Assembly: GCA_020073615.1 (NCBI GenBank)
Contig: JAIQEX010000035.1
Coordinates: 1-51,197, forward strand
Source of the DNA: Terriglobia bacterium
GTDB taxonomy: Bacteria; Acidobacteriota; Terriglobia; Bryobacterales; Bryobacteraceae
Direction: 5' to 3'
DNA: 51,197 nucleotides
In this document: positions 32,430-42,404 of the stretch, piece after piece
How the letters are laid out: every line of letters starts with the position of its first letter
How positions within the stretch are numbered: the first letter of the stretch is position 1
Made by a program: the position numbers and the translations under genes
Notes under the pieces: generated by a model
What the model saw: only the letters and a program-made list of their open reading frames with translations
What the model was told of the DNA's origin: nothing
Databases searched by the model: none

Positions 32430-33136
32430 CCATGCGGCCGCTGTGCGCGATTTTGATGCTCTCCAGTGTTCTCTTTTCTTGTAAGGCGCAGCGCAGGTTT
32501 CCCGAATGGAAGGTTTCGGTAACCGGTCTCGTGGGATCTTACGAGAACGCCGAGTCTGTGGTGGTGGGAGACGTGACCAACATCGCGCAAGTCGGATCGA
32601 CGAAGATCTCTAATCCGCCTTGGCCGGTGTCTCCGAGCGTAGAGGAGATTTACTAGTGCGAAGGCGATTTTCGCGCCGACGTTCTTGTTAAAGGCCCACT
32701 CCCCAGCCGTGGAAAGCGATATCTCTGGGCGTCCATTCGTCCGGGCTGCGGGTTCGACCTCTTTTTCTACGGCTACGCCGGCCACGATCAGCCCATCACA
32801 CGCGTCTGGTTCGTGCGCGAGGAAGGCGAATACATCCGGCCCACGGTCGATGGAGGAGGCTTCCTCTTTGCTTCGTTTCACACGACCTGGAGCGACGGGC
32901 AGAGCACCGATGTACGGAGGCGATTCGCATTTCTGTTGATTAGCCCGGCAGCGGTCGGGCGAACGGCTTCGCAATTCGCGGTAATCCTCAGTACTCCCGC
33001 CGATCTTGCGTGCCTGGTGGCGGGAGACGAGGTATGCATCAAGCTGCTGAGGGCCCTCGCGACCGTTCCGGACGCCAAGCTACACGAGGGCGTCTGCGAT
33101 TATCTGAAATCGCAATTGCGGCAAACCTGCCAGTGA
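32423..33136 (+). pseudogene. Exported protein of unknown function interrupted by in-frame TAG
   Basis: ATG 32423 has AGGAG at 32413. The N-terminus (MLAMRPLCAILMLSSVLFSC) is a signal sequence, possibly a lipoprotein. The frame stops at TAG 32654-32656 after PSVEEIY and continues unbroken as CEGDFRADVLVKGPLPSRGK to the TGA at 33136 (TCQ). TGG (Trp) to TAG is the simplest cause: my recollection of related acidobacterial proteins has an aromatic/Trp-Cys pair there. The downstream half keeps good protein composition (YLWASIRPGC, RVWFVREEGEYIRP). No function known. Confidence 0.65.
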
Positions 33137-33202
33137 TGCCCGACTCCCGGCTACCCGAAACATCCTGAGAGCGCACCGGTTAGCGCGACGATTCCGGCTC
33201 AG

Positions 33203-35497
33203 TTACTTGGCGACCGTCTCCACCTTGGCCGTGACCACCTCGAGGTTCACGCTGACCTTGCCCGACTTCAGTAGGATGTCCAACGCCTGCGTGCCGGCTA
33301 CCGCGGTTACGCCGGCATTCTTAAGACCAGTCAGCCGGACCGATTTTCCGTCCGGCAACGCCGCGAAGGGGATCGCCGTACCCCGCCACGAAACCGTTAA
33401 CAACTGCGCCAGGGCGTCCCCGGCGAGAACTGCCTCGTCGGCCCCCACGATCACCCGCTCCTTCGCCTGCGGAGGCGCTGGCGGTGCTCCTGGCGTGACG
33501 GAAGGAATCGCTACGGGGATGGGCCGCTCGCCAGGACGCTGCAGAATAATCTCCTTGTAGTTCTTCACCTCGTCGGCACTCAGTTCCAGTAACCGCAGAG
33601 TACTGGCGTCCGCGCGCTGGCCGATTTTGGCCAGGGTCTTGCCGCCGGGCGAAATCACCGCCGTATCATCCGATAGCCGGCTTCCGTTGAGAAGGAACGT
33701 GAACTTGTCGGATTGCGCCACCAGCGTCAGCTTTTCCCCCTGGCTCGCCGGATCGTAGCCGGGGATTGTAAACTTCGCCTTGTCCCGGTATCGTTGCGTG
33801 GCGAAGAGCGGTGTGACCGTTACTTCCCGGCTGGCGGCGAGCAGGGCCGTGGGCACCACCAGCGTGATCCTGCCTGGCGGGGTAGCGTCGCGCTGCACCG
33901 GCGCATCGCGGAATCCGTAGGCCTGTCCTCCCAGCAGCACGGCTACGGGAATCACTCCCAGATCCCCGGTGTTCGTCAGCTCGAGCGTGAGCAGGCTGTT
34001 GGAGTCGTCCAGAGAGGCTACCGTGGCGCTGGTAATCTTAATGGCTTTCTCCGGTTCGTCGAAGTCCCTGCCCGTGAAGTGTAGACGAGTCTCGGAACCG
34101 TCTCTGCCAATGATCGCTACATATTTCGTGGCCAGGTCGCAGATAGGCGCCACGAAGCGGATACGGGTCAAATCATAGGTAAAGCCGGCGCTGCCCTGGC
34201 CCAAAATCGTGGTGCCGATGCGAACCGCGGTGCCCGTCAGGAAATGGCCGTGCAGCGTGACCAGCATGGTGCCGTTGCCCTGGTCCTCCAGGTTGGCCGG
34301 ACCAAAGTCCTCCGGACTGGTGGGCAGATCGATGTGCGGCGCCTCCCAGCCTTGGATCTCGTCTTTCAACGTGCCGGGAATTACGTCTTGCACCAGGTTT
34401 CGCTTCCGGTCGTAGCGGCACCAGTAGGTCCGTACCCGGACCCTCCCAAAAACCTTCTCGCTTTGCGGGGATGGGAACGACAATTGGACAAACGTCTGCT
34501 TCATGCCCGAACGCACATAGTCCTGCCGCAACACGGGGCGAAACTGCCAGGTGAATCCGGCCGCTACGGCCAGAGTGGGTTGATATCCGAGCGCCAACGT
34601 GTCCTGATCCTGCACGATGTAGTAGGTCTTGCGTCCGAACCCCCATTGGGCCGATCCGCCGATTCCGGCCCCGGTGACCACTCCCCCGCCGAGGGACACA
34701 TTCTTGTCGGTGATCGCCGCCACGTTGTAAGTCTTCTCTCGTGGCAGGATCGCCGTCACGACCACTTTCTCACCGGCTTTGAGACTCTTCTCCGGAGTGA
34801 CTTCCACCTCCACAACCGCCACCGCATTCTTGTATTGTTGGAGCGGCATGATGGTTACCGGAAACCCCAGCGTCAGGCGCGGCCGGACATACTGCTTGTC
34901 CCCGTCGATCACGAAACGGTCGGTCAGCGACCCCTCCAGCAGCAGACGCAGGTTCGCAATCTCGTAGGTCAATTGCATCTGTTCGTTGAGAACGTCGGCC
35001 GCCGAAACGTTGAAGGCGGTCGGCAGCGAGGTACTGGCGGCCGGTGCACCCGCGGAGGGAGCGGAAACCTGCGGAACCGTAGTCGTGACGTTTTGCACCG
35101 GCTGGCCCACAGTTTGCACAACCGAAGTCGGGCTGCTGGCTCCGGGCGTGGTGGTCGCAGTCGAGTTGGTCATGCCGTTGCTGACGATGGATTGACCTGG
35201 GGCGGGCGCTCCCTGGACATTTATACCCAGACTCGAGGTCGTGAGCGTGGCGCCGGTCACCGCGCCATAGTGGCCGATGATCGAAGCCTGGTCCAGACTC
35301 TGCAGCGCAGCCAGCTTGGCCATGGCGTCATTGAGCATCTGCTGGAGCAGCGCATCGTCGTAGACCTTGGGCATGCCGACCGAGATGCCCTTGGCGGCCG
35401 TGGCGCGCTCGGACACCTCCTTTTCCGCGGCGGTCGGCTCCGGGTAAATCCAGCAACCTGTGCCGAGCAGGAGGAACAACGCTATCAGGTATTTCAT
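33203..35497 (-). CDS. Large exported protein of unknown function with IPT/TIG-like region
   Basis: 764 residues from ATG 35497 (GTG 35506 also possible). The N-terminus MKYLIALFLLLGTGCWIYPEP is a signal peptide, with a weak lipobox (LGTGC). A Thr/Ser/Pro-rich low-complexity part (about 95-160) precedes a mostly beta protein. Around residues 395-470 DQGNGTMLVTLHGHFLTGTAVRIG and RIRFVAPICDLATKYVAII look like an IPT/TIG Ig-like fold. No catalytic motif is visible. It is preceded 12 nt upstream by the 71-residue gene and followed by nothing on this strand, so the two form a small unit. Likely envelope-exposed. Confidence 0.65.
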   Translation of the reverse strand: MKYLIALFLLLGTGCWIYPEPTAAEKEVSERATAAKGISVGMPKVYDDALLQQMLNDAMAKLAALQSLDQASIIGHYGAVTGATLTTSSLGINVQGAPAPGQSIVSNGMTNSTATTTPGASSPTSVVQTVGQPVQNVTTTVPQVSAPSAGAPAASTSLPTAFNVSAADVLNEQMQLTYEIANLRLLLEGSLTDRFVIDGDKQYVRPRLTLGFPVTIMPLQQYKNAVAVVEVEVTPEKSLKAGEKVVVTAILPREKTYNVAAITDKNVSLGGGVVTGAGIGGSAQWGFGRKTYYIVQDQDTLALGYQPTLAVAAGFTWQFRPVLRQDYVRSGMKQTFVQLSFPSPQSEKVFGRVRVRTYWCRYDRKRNLVQDVIPGTLKDEIQGWEAPHIDLPTSPEDFGPANLEDQGNGTMLVTLHGHFLTGTAVRIGTTILGQGSAGFTYDLTRIRFVAPICDLATKYVAIIGRDGSETRLHFTGRDFDEPEKAIKITSATVASLDDSNSLLTLELTNTGDLGVIPVAVLLGGQAYGFRDAPVQRDATPPGRITLVVPTALLAASREVTVTPLFATQRYRDKAKFTIPGYDPASQGEKLTLVAQSDKFTFLLNGSRLSDDTAVISPGGKTLAKIGQRADASTLRLLELSADEVKNYKEIILQRPGERPIPVAIPSVTPGAPPAPPQAKERVIVGADEAVLAGDALAQLLTVSWRGTAIPFAALPDGKSVRLTGLKNAGVTAVAGTQALDILLKSGKVSVNLEVVTAKVETVAK

Positions 35498-35509
35498 GGA
35501 AATCACCCT

Positions 35510-35725
35510 TCAGGCCTTCACCGCGTCCGTCATGCAGATAACCGGGATGCCCTTAATATCGGTGGAATCGTTGCCGGTAACGGTGATCCGGTCCCCATCG
35601 CCGATTCCTTTGATTTCCAGAAGTACGGTTGCCGCACCGAATGGGTTTGGGTCGTTGCAGATAGCAAGCAGCGTCCCATCGAGCCGGGACTCCGGCGGCG
35701 TAATGCGCACGATGCCTGTTCTCAT
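35510..35725 (-). CDS. Small protein of unknown function, upstream of the large exported protein
   Basis: 71 residues from ATG 35725 behind GGAGGAA. Sequence MRTGIVRITPPESRLDGTLL then GFAATVLLEI-like strands, ending GIPVICMTDAVKA. Acidic and beta-rich, without a signal peptide or transmembrane segment. It lies directly before the 764-residue exported protein with a 12-nt gap, so the two are probably translated from one message. I do not recognise the family. Confidence 0.55.
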   Translation of the reverse strand: MRTGIVRITPPESRLDGTLLAICNDPNPFGAATVLLEIKGIGDGDRITVTGNDSTDIKGIPVICMTDAVKA

Positions 35726-35903
35726 TTCGAGTTCCTCCCGTGGCGCTATTCTGCGCCTGTCTGGTGCAAAAATCAAGGATTAACAAACCCGGAAATCTTA
35801 AACAAACCCGCCCTAGCAATTCGGCCTCAGACGATCGGGATCGCCACCATAAATCCGCCGGGACGTTCTTACGGCCGGTTGGGAGCGATAAGCGCCGCTT
35901 CCT

Positions 35904-36407
35904 TCAGTTGCGGATCGTGACCGCTTCCATGCGCCCGGCCAGCGGTTGCACCACGCCTGTGCCGCATACCGCCACGCCGGTTTGCGTCAGGGCGTTCAGG
36001 AAATCGAACAGCAGCGCGTAAAGCACCTGTTCGGTGAGCGGCTGTTTGCCGGGCAGGCGGAAACTTGCCGGCAGCTCTTTGGCGATGGATACGCGTAGCG
36101 CGTTGCGGTGCGCCTTGCCGCTGCGGTCGCGCCTGTTGGCCAGCGTCATGGGCGTCTGCATCACCATTCCCGTGCGCCCGTCCACGTAGAACTGGCAGCG
36201 CGAGAACCAACCCAGGTTGGCTGGATTGGCGGCGTCGAACAGCAGCAGCGGCGCCTGCGGGTCGGGCAGGCTCAGCTCGAGCTGGATGGTCCGCAGACTA
36301 TCCTTGGCCTTGGTCTCGAAGCCCGCCTGGCGCGCGATGTTGGTCACCATCTCGGGCTGGAGTTCCAGGTACAGCAGCTTGTGTTGGCCCGCCTGAAGCA
36401 CTTGCAT
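35904..36407 (-). CDS. Conserved hypothetical protein
   Basis: 167 residues without signal or membrane segments. Mixed alpha/beta: LLYLELQPEMVTNIARQAGF, LLLFDAANPANLGWFSRC, VDGRTGMVMQTPM, LYALLFDFLNALTQTG. Two Cys residues are far apart and no metal motif is seen. I do not recognise it. TACAAT (36419-36424, minus strand) is 11 nt before the ATG with no Shine-Dalgarno, so its leader would be about five bases. It stands alone between the small exported-protein unit and the CoA-binding gene. Confidence 0.55.
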   Translation of the reverse strand: MQVLQAGQHKLLYLELQPEMVTNIARQAGFETKAKDSLRTIQLELSLPDPQAPLLLFDAANPANLGWFSRCQFYVDGRTGMVMQTPMTLANRRDRSGKAHRNALRVSIAKELPASFRLPGKQPLTEQVLYALLFDFLNALTQTGVAVCGTGVVQPLAGRMEAVTIRN

Positions 36408-36418
36408 GGCGAAGGGAT

Positions 36419-36424
36419 ATTGTA
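36419..36424 (-). promoter_or_regulatory. Putative -10 box of hypothetical gene at 36407
   Basis: TACAAT, 11 bases before ATG on the minus strand. The expected +1 leaves about four or five untranslated bases. Confidence 0.35.
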
Positions 36425-36478
36425 GCGCAGGTGGAGATTTGCGGTCTGTTTAGTCGAGGAATTTTCGCGGGCCGAGTA

Positions 36479-36886
36479 CTACGACGCGCGCACCAGCGCC
36501 AGCCGCCGGTGGTCCTTCAGAATGCAGCGGTCCATGACCACCGTGAGCCCCGCCCGCTCGGCGCGCCGCGCAGCCTCTTCATGGATTACCCCCTCCTGCA
36601 TCCAGATCACCTGCGCGCCCTTGCGGATGGCCGCTTCCACGATCTCCGGAACGAACTCCGGGCGCCGGAAAATGTCCACGATGTCGATCGGGCCGGGCAC
36701 CGCATCCAGGTCCGGGTAGCATTTCTCGCCCAGCACCTCGGTCTCGCACGGATTCACCGGGATGATGCGGTAGCCGGCCTTCTGCATGTACTCGGTGACC
36801 CCGTAACTGGGCCGGTACCGCTTGCCGGAGAGGCCCACCACGGCAATGGTCCGCGCGGAATGGAGAATTTCCGCAATTCGTTTCAT
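36479..36886 (-). CDS. CoA-binding protein (YccU-like)
   Basis: 135 residues, a single Rossmann-like CoA-binding domain: IAVVGLSGKRYRPSYGVTEYM (glycine loop), YRIIPVNPCETEVLG, IDIVDIFRRPEFVPEIV and VIWMQEGVIHEEAARRAERAG. This is the stand-alone form of the ATP-grasp-less succinyl-CoA-synthetase-like N-terminal domain. It binds CoA in the cytosol; its physiological role is unsettled. Its ATG overlaps the stop of the pseudouridine synthase gene by 4 nt (ATGA), so it is translated as the last gene of the scpA-scpB-rluB unit. Confidence 0.85.
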   Translation of the reverse strand: MKRIAEILHSARTIAVVGLSGKRYRPSYGVTEYMQKAGYRIIPVNPCETEVLGEKCYPDLDAVPGPIDIVDIFRRPEFVPEIVEAAIRKGAQVIWMQEGVIHEEAARRAERAGLTVVMDRCILKDHRRLALVRAS

Positions 36887-37615
36887 ACGCCCTCCCGTGC
36901 GGTCCGCTGGACGGCGCGCCGCAGTTTCTGGACCTCTTCATCCGTCAGGTAGCGGAATTGGCCCGGTTTGAGCGGGCCCAGGTCGATGGGCCCGATGCGC
37001 ACTCTCTTTAACTTCTCGACCAGGCGGCCGAGATGCTTGAACATCAGCCGGATCTGGTTATTGCGGCCTTCGAAAAGCCGCACTTCGTACCAGGGATTCT
37101 CGGCCGCGTGTACCAGTTTCAGACCGGCCGGCAGAGTGCGGCGGCCGGAAATCGGCAGGCCCTCGCGAAAGCGCTGCTCCTCGACGCTGGTCAGCGGCCC
37201 GTTCACTTTTACCAGGTACGATTTGGCCAGGTGGGTGGCAGCCGAGGTTACCGCGTTCGCCAAGTCCCCATCGTTGGTCATGAGCAGCAGCCCCTCGCTA
37301 TGATAATCCAGCCGGCCCACCGGATACACCCGCTCCTTCACTCCACGGAGCAATTCCATGACCGTAGCCCGGTTCTGCGGATCGCGGACCGTCGTCACCG
37401 TGTTGTCGGGCTTGTTCAGGGCTATATGAATCAACCGCTTGGGAGCGCGGACCAGGCGGCCGTCCACCTTGATATGGTCGCGTTCGAGGTCCGCCTTGGA
37501 GCCGAGCTCGCTGATCACCGCCCCGTTCACCGTAACCCGGCCCTCCAGCATGATCCGCTCGGCCTGCCGCCGGGAGGCGATGCCCGCCTGCGAAAGGATC
37601 TTCTGCAGCCGCTCC

Positions 37616-37623
<8 letters not shown>
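36883..37623 (-). CDS. rluB: 23S rRNA pseudouridine synthase (RluB-type)
   Basis: 246 residues from ATG 37623 (a longer frame upstream overlaps scpB and is rejected). The N-terminal S4 domain is MSEERLQKILSQAGIASRRQ. The catalytic domain has VGRLDYHSEGLLLMTNDGDLA (catalytic Asp in GRLD), the motif-III region NQIRLMFKHLG and the basic KLKRVRIGP. It isomerises a uridine of 23S rRNA helix 89 in the RluB group; RsuA (16S) is the main alternative. ScpB and this gene overlap by 8 nt, and the next gene overlaps by 4 nt. scpA-scpB-rluB is a conserved gene order in many bacteria. Confidence 0.85.
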
Positions 37624-38380
<757 letters not shown>

Positions 38381-38386
38381 GCTTGA

Positions 38387-39175
38387 TCAGAGGTAGTCTT
38401 TTTCGATGGCCGCCAGCGGCTCGCCGGATGCAAAAACGGCGTCGAAGCCGTGCTGCCGCTGGAGCGCAATTTCGCCGAACAAATCCTTTTGTGTCACCAC
38501 CACAGCCTGCATGCGCACCATCTCCAGCACGGCCAGGAACAGGGCGATCATGGCCCGCCGGGTAGGCTGCCGCGCGAAGATCCGCAGGATGAAGACCGGC
38601 TGCCCTTCGCCCGCCTCCGCAAACCGGTCCTTCAAGTAGTGGATCATGTCCGAGACGGTCACGTCGCCGGTCTCCACTTCGTACACCGGACGGTCCTTGA
38701 CGCGATCCAGCATCTCCCCGAACGCTTTGATCAGGTCGAAAAGCGTGACCGCGAGCGCGGGTTCGTCGTCGGCCGATAGGAACGCCTTCATCTGCGGGTT
38801 GGACCAGACGTTCTCTTCGATCAGCCGCTTCTGTTGGAGCATCTCGGCAGCATTCTTGAAGCGTTCATGCTCCAGCAGCCGGTTCACCAGCTCCTCTCGG
38901 GGATCTTCCGGACTCTCGCCCCCGGCTTCGAGCGCCGGGTCGCGCGGCAACAACATCCGCGACTTGATGTGAATCAGGGTGGCCGCCATATAAACGAATT
39001 CCGCCCCCAGGTCGATATCCATCTCCCGTGCCTGGTCCATGTATTCCAGGTACTGCCGGGTGATGGTGGCGATGGGTATGTCCTTGATATCGATCTGCTG
39101 CTTGCGGATCAGGTCGAGCAGCAGGTCGAGCGGTCCCTCGTACTGCTCCAGGTGGAAATTGATAGGCGACGACAC
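38387..39175 (-). CDS. scpA: Segregation and condensation protein A (kleisin)
   Basis: 262 residues starting at GTG 39175. The N-terminus FHLEQYEGPLDLLLDLIRKQQIDIKDIPI is the conserved ScpA block that binds the SMC neck. AAEFVYMAATLIHIKSRMLLP-type sequence follows (residues about 60-80). The C-terminal winged helix (TRRAMIALFLAVLEMVRMQ) contacts the SMC head. It is the first gene of the unit with scpB, rluB and the CoA-binding gene. TATCGT lies 8 nt before the GTG, a weak -10 candidate, and GAAAGA is a poor ribosome site. Confidence 0.95.
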   Translation of the reverse strand: MSSPINFHLEQYEGPLDLLLDLIRKQQIDIKDIPIATITRQYLEYMDQAREMDIDLGAEFVYMAATLIHIKSRMLLPRDPALEAGGESPEDPREELVNRLLEHERFKNAAEMLQQKRLIEENVWSNPQMKAFLSADDEPALAVTLFDLIKAFGEMLDRVKDRPVYEVETGDVTVSDMIHYLKDRFAEAGEGQPVFILRIFARQPTRRAMIALFLAVLEMVRMQAVVVTQKDLFGEIALQRQHGFDAVFASGEPLAAIEKDYL

Positions 39176-39228
39176 CGTCTTTCACGATAACACGGGTGGG
39201 CCGGGCCTCCGGGCCGGCTGTCCTCTTC

Positions 39229-39389
39229 CACCGCCGAGACGCCGAGCCGCCGAGTACACAGGGACTCTCGGCGCTCTCGGCCAGCCCGGCGCCGATTTCC
39301 GATTCCTTCCGGTTCGCGCGCCGAGCCCTGCCTGCACGCGGAGAATCGACTTGCCTGGTTTCTCTCGGCGGCTTGGCGCCTCGGCGGTG
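39229..39389. mobile_element. 161-bp MITE-like element with 26-bp inverted ends
   Basis: The left end CACCGCCGAGACGCCGAG... (39229-39254) and the right end ...GGCGCCTCGGCGGTG (39364-39389) match as reverse complements at 24 of 26 positions. The interior is GC-rich and non-coding. A shorter version with the same ends lies at 12364-12430, so the pair are two members of one dispersed family. No transposase and no clear target duplication are visible. Confidence 0.6.
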
Positions 39390-39556
39390 ACGCCTTATCG
39401 ACGGATTGCTCCCCAACTCCGGCCTGACACGGGGAGTGTAAGCACGGCAATAACCGGTAATCCAGGTCTGAAAAAGTGGAACTTTCACTGGTCCGAAGAT
39501 AACCTTTCCGATTGGCTCAGCGTCATTTCGTTGAAACCAGTACCTATCAGGAGATT

Positions 39557-39571
39557 CAGCCCGCCGGGCTG
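39557..39571 (+). promoter_or_regulatory. Hairpin before the first adaptor's ribosome site
   Basis: CAGCCC and GGGCTG with a 3-nt loop, ending 2 nt before AAGGA. In the mRNA it could hold the leader clear of the ribosome site or mask it. Confidence 0.35.
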
Positions 39572-39582
39572 GTAAGGAACAC

Positions 39583-41010
39583 ATGGCATCGTCTCCCAGC
39601 AGCGCGCCCGCTCCCGGCCCCGTCAGAGGGCCGCAAGTCACACTGCCGCAACCGGTTACGGGGCCGAAGATGGTTCCGCCGAAGCCCCCCGAGAAACGGC
39701 GGATCGCCCTCTGGGGCATCCCCCTGGCGGTGGTGTTACTGGGCGGCGGACTGGCCCTGTACCTGAACAGCGGCGGCAAGGCTCCGGCTAAAGGCGGCCC
39801 GGGAGGCCCTGGCTCCAGCGTGCCGATGATCGCGGTCGGGCTGGGAGATGTGCACCGCACGGTGCGCGTCAATGGCACGGTGGCCGCCCGGAACTTCGCC
39901 GCCCTGTTGGCGCCGCGCATCCAGGGCAGCCGGAGCGGCATGAACCGCGGCGGCGATTCGAACTTCGGCGGAGGTCCCGGCGGCGGGGGCGGCGGCGATT
40001 TTGTGCTGGTCCTGTTGCACCTGGCCAAGCCCGGCATCCACGTCAAGGCCGGCGATGTGGTGGCGGAATTCGATCCCACCAACCAGTTGTTGAGGCTGGA
40101 CGATTTCAAGGATACGGTGGTCCAGTTGGAAAACACCATCAAGAAAATGATGGCCAACCTGGCGGCCACCAAGGAGGCCCACGACCAGACCGTGCGCACC
40201 GCCAAGGCCGACTGGGATAAAGCCGTTCTCGACCTGAAGACGGCGCCCATCCGCTCCCAGATCGACCAGGAAAAGTTCAAGCTGGCGGTCGAAGAGGCGC
40301 AGGCCAAGTACAAGCAGCTGGTCGCCGAGACGGCGCTGGTGGACGAGTCCCAGCGCGCCCAGATCCGCAGCTCGGAGCTCAACCGGGACCAGTCCCGCAT
40401 CGAGATGCAGCGCGCCGAAGTGAACGTCCAGCGAATGACCATCAAGTCCCCCATGGACGGAATCGTGGTGATGGGAACCATCCCCCGCAACGGCGAATTC
40501 GGACAGATCCGGGAAGGGGACCAGATCGGCGCCGGGCAGCCCTTCATGTCCATCGTGGACCCGAGCTCGATGGTGTTGAACGCGGCCGTCAACCAGGTGG
40601 ACGCCGAGAGATTGCGGCTGGGGATGAAAGGCTCCATCCGGCTGGACGCCTATCCCGAGGTGGAGTTGCCGGGCTCGCTGCTGGGCATCGGCGCCATGAG
40701 CAAGACCAGCACCTTCCGCGCCAGCTACGTGGGCGAGATCCCCGTCCGCATCAAGATCGAAAAGTCCGACCCGCGCCTGATTCCGGATCTCACGGGCAGC
40801 GCGGAGATCGTCCTCGGTTCGGAAATGAACGCGCTGGTGGCGCCGCGCGCGGCGGTGTTCGAAGAAGACGGAGGCTCCTTCGTTTTCGTGCAAGGCCCCC
40901 AGGGCTTTATCCGGAAGCCGGTGGAACTGGGCTTGGCCAGCTTCACCGCCGTGGCCATCCATTCCGGCTTGCAGAAAGGGGACGTAGTGGCGCTGCAGCG
41001 GCCCATGTAG
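39583..41010 (+). CDS. Efflux periplasmic adaptor (HlyD/MacA-like), first of three
   Basis: 475 residues. A Pro-rich cytosolic stretch of about 40 residues, a transmembrane helix (ALWGIPLAVVLLGGGLALYL, about 42-62), then the adaptor: lipoyl-like halves (GDVHRTVRVNGTVAARNF...PGIHVKAGDVVAEFDP), a long coiled-coil hairpin (VQLENTIKKMMANLAATKEA...SELNRDQSRIEMQRAEV) and a beta-barrel part. A Gly-rich insert (GGGPGGGGGGDF) is unusual. Adaptors of this type link an inner-membrane pump to a TolC-like channel. First gene of a five-gene operon that lacks a pump ATPase. AAGGA lies 5 nt before the ATG. Confidence 0.85.
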   Translation: MASSPSSAPAPGPVRGPQVTLPQPVTGPKMVPPKPPEKRRIALWGIPLAVVLLGGGLALYLNSGGKAPAKGGPGGPGSSVPMIAVGLGDVHRTVRVNGTVAARNFAALLAPRIQGSRSGMNRGGDSNFGGGPGGGGGGDFVLVLLHLAKPGIHVKAGDVVAEFDPTNQLLRLDDFKDTVVQLENTIKKMMANLAATKEAHDQTVRTAKADWDKAVLDLKTAPIRSQIDQEKFKLAVEEAQAKYKQLVAETALVDESQRAQIRSSELNRDQSRIEMQRAEVNVQRMTIKSPMDGIVVMGTIPRNGEFGQIREGDQIGAGQPFMSIVDPSSMVLNAAVNQVDAERLRLGMKGSIRLDAYPEVELPGSLLGIGAMSKTSTFRASYVGEIPVRIKIEKSDPRLIPDLTGSAEIVLGSEMNALVAPRAAVFEEDGGSFVFVQGPQGFIRKPVELGLASFTAVAIHSGLQKGDVVALQRPM

Positions 41011-41066
41011 TCCACCGGCCTCATGCCGGTAGCGGGCTACGCCTCTACTCACAGGAAGCATCCATC

Positions 41067-42374
41067 ATGGCATCGAAAGATCTGAAACCCAGGCAGCGCC
41101 TGGGGCGCTCCCATCCGCGACGGGTTAAAATCATCACCTGGATCGTCGGCCTGCTGCTGTGCTCGGGCGGGGTCTTCGCGGCGTATCGCTATACCGGAAC
41201 GACCGAGGTGGAGGTGGCGGTGGCGCGCGTCCGCCTCGGCGACTTTGTGATCAGCGTGCGCACCCGCGGCGACATCAAGAGCGCCCGCTCCACCATTCTC
41301 AAGGCCCCGCAAGTGCCCGGCCTGCGCATCGTGCACCTGGCCACCAATGGCCGGCCCATCAAGAAAGGCGAAGTGGTGGTGGAATTCGACGGCGTGCAGC
41401 AGGAGCAGAATGTCATCTCCCGTACCACCAACGTGCGCGCCGCCGATGGCGACATTACCCAAATGAAGGCCACCCAGAAGATGGACGACGAAGCCGACGC
41501 CATGAACAAAATGTCGTCCGAGTACGATGTCGAGCGCGCCAAGCTGGATGCCAGCAAAGCCGCCGTCCTCTCCGCCGTGGAAGGCGAGAAGAACCGCATC
41601 GGCGTGGGCGTCTCCGAGGGCAATCTGCAGCAGGTGAAGGCTTCCCTCAACGCCCACCAGGTAGGTCACGAGGCCGACCTGAGCCGGCTCGGACAGCGCA
41701 AGGACAAGGCGGTTCGCGACCTCAACCAGGCGCAGGGGTACCTTACCAAGATGCAGCTTCTTGCGCCCACCGACGGCATCGTGAACGTGCTTTCCAACTT
41801 CCGCTCGCAAGGGACTTTCGGCCAATCGACCCCACCATTTAAGGAGGGCGACAACGCCTGGACGGGGGCCGAGATCGCCGAGATCCCGGACCTCTCGGAG
41901 ATGTATATCAACCTCAACCTGGAGGAGGTGGACCGCGGCAAGATCCAGCTCGGCCAGACCGTAAAGGTGCGCGTGGATGCCATCCCCGACAAGGAATTCA
42001 CCGCCGAGCTCAACTGGATCAGCCCCATTGCGGCGCTGGTGTTCAAAGGCGGGGCCACCCCCGAGAAGAGTTTCCCGGCGCGCGCGGCGTTGCAGCTTCT
42101 CGACGAGCGGCTGCGCCCCGGCATGAGCGCCACCGCCGAAATCATCATCGAGCGGGAGCCGAATCTGCTGCTTATTCCCGTGCGCTCGAGTTTCGACAAG
42201 GACGGCAAACCCGCGGTCTACGTGCAGATCGGCAAGGAGTTCGTGGTGCGCCCGATCCAGGTGGGCAAGAAGAACGACGAAGACATTATTGTGACCGGCG
42301 GGCTGAAGGAAGGGGAAACGGTGACCCTGGAGAGTCCGGCCGACGCGGCCAAGAGAGCCCGGAAGAAGTTGTAG
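41067..42374 (+). CDS. Efflux periplasmic adaptor (HlyD/MacA-like), second of three
   Basis: 435 residues. An N-terminal basic segment and transmembrane helix (IITWIVGLLLCSGGVFAAYRY) precede RVRLGDFVISVRTRGDIKSA, a coiled-coil hairpin (about 115-220, rich in Ala/Lys/Gln), the lipoyl half LAPTDGIVNVLSNF and a beta-barrel (DLSEMYINLNLEEVDRGKIQLG). The C-terminus is the membrane-proximal domain (GGLKEGETVTLESP). Starts 56 nt after the first adaptor. It is as different in sequence from its neighbours as from other family members, so it is not a simple tandem duplicate. Confidence 0.85.
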   Translation: MASKDLKPRQRLGRSHPRRVKIITWIVGLLLCSGGVFAAYRYTGTTEVEVAVARVRLGDFVISVRTRGDIKSARSTILKAPQVPGLRIVHLATNGRPIKKGEVVVEFDGVQQEQNVISRTTNVRAADGDITQMKATQKMDDEADAMNKMSSEYDVERAKLDASKAAVLSAVEGEKNRIGVGVSEGNLQQVKASLNAHQVGHEADLSRLGQRKDKAVRDLNQAQGYLTKMQLLAPTDGIVNVLSNFRSQGTFGQSTPPFKEGDNAWTGAEIAEIPDLSEMYINLNLEEVDRGKIQLGQTVKVRVDAIPDKEFTAELNWISPIAALVFKGGATPEKSFPARAALQLLDERLRPGMSATAEIIIEREPNLLLIPVRSSFDKDGKPAVYVQIGKEFVVRPIQVGKKNDEDIIVTGGLKEGETVTLESPADAAKRARKKL

Positions 42375-42404
42375 CGGCGGTCCGGCGGCGGAGTTGGTTC
42401 TTAC

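Larger units (their letters stand above)
39176..39582. other. 407-nt gap between scpA and the export operon
   Basis: The divergent region holds the MITE-like element (39229-39389), a CAGCCC-GCC-GGGCTG hairpin (39557-39571) and the AAGGA ribosome site (39574-39578) of the first adaptor. I see no convincing -35/-10 pair for the operon. Otherwise nothing stands out. Confidence 0.6.
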
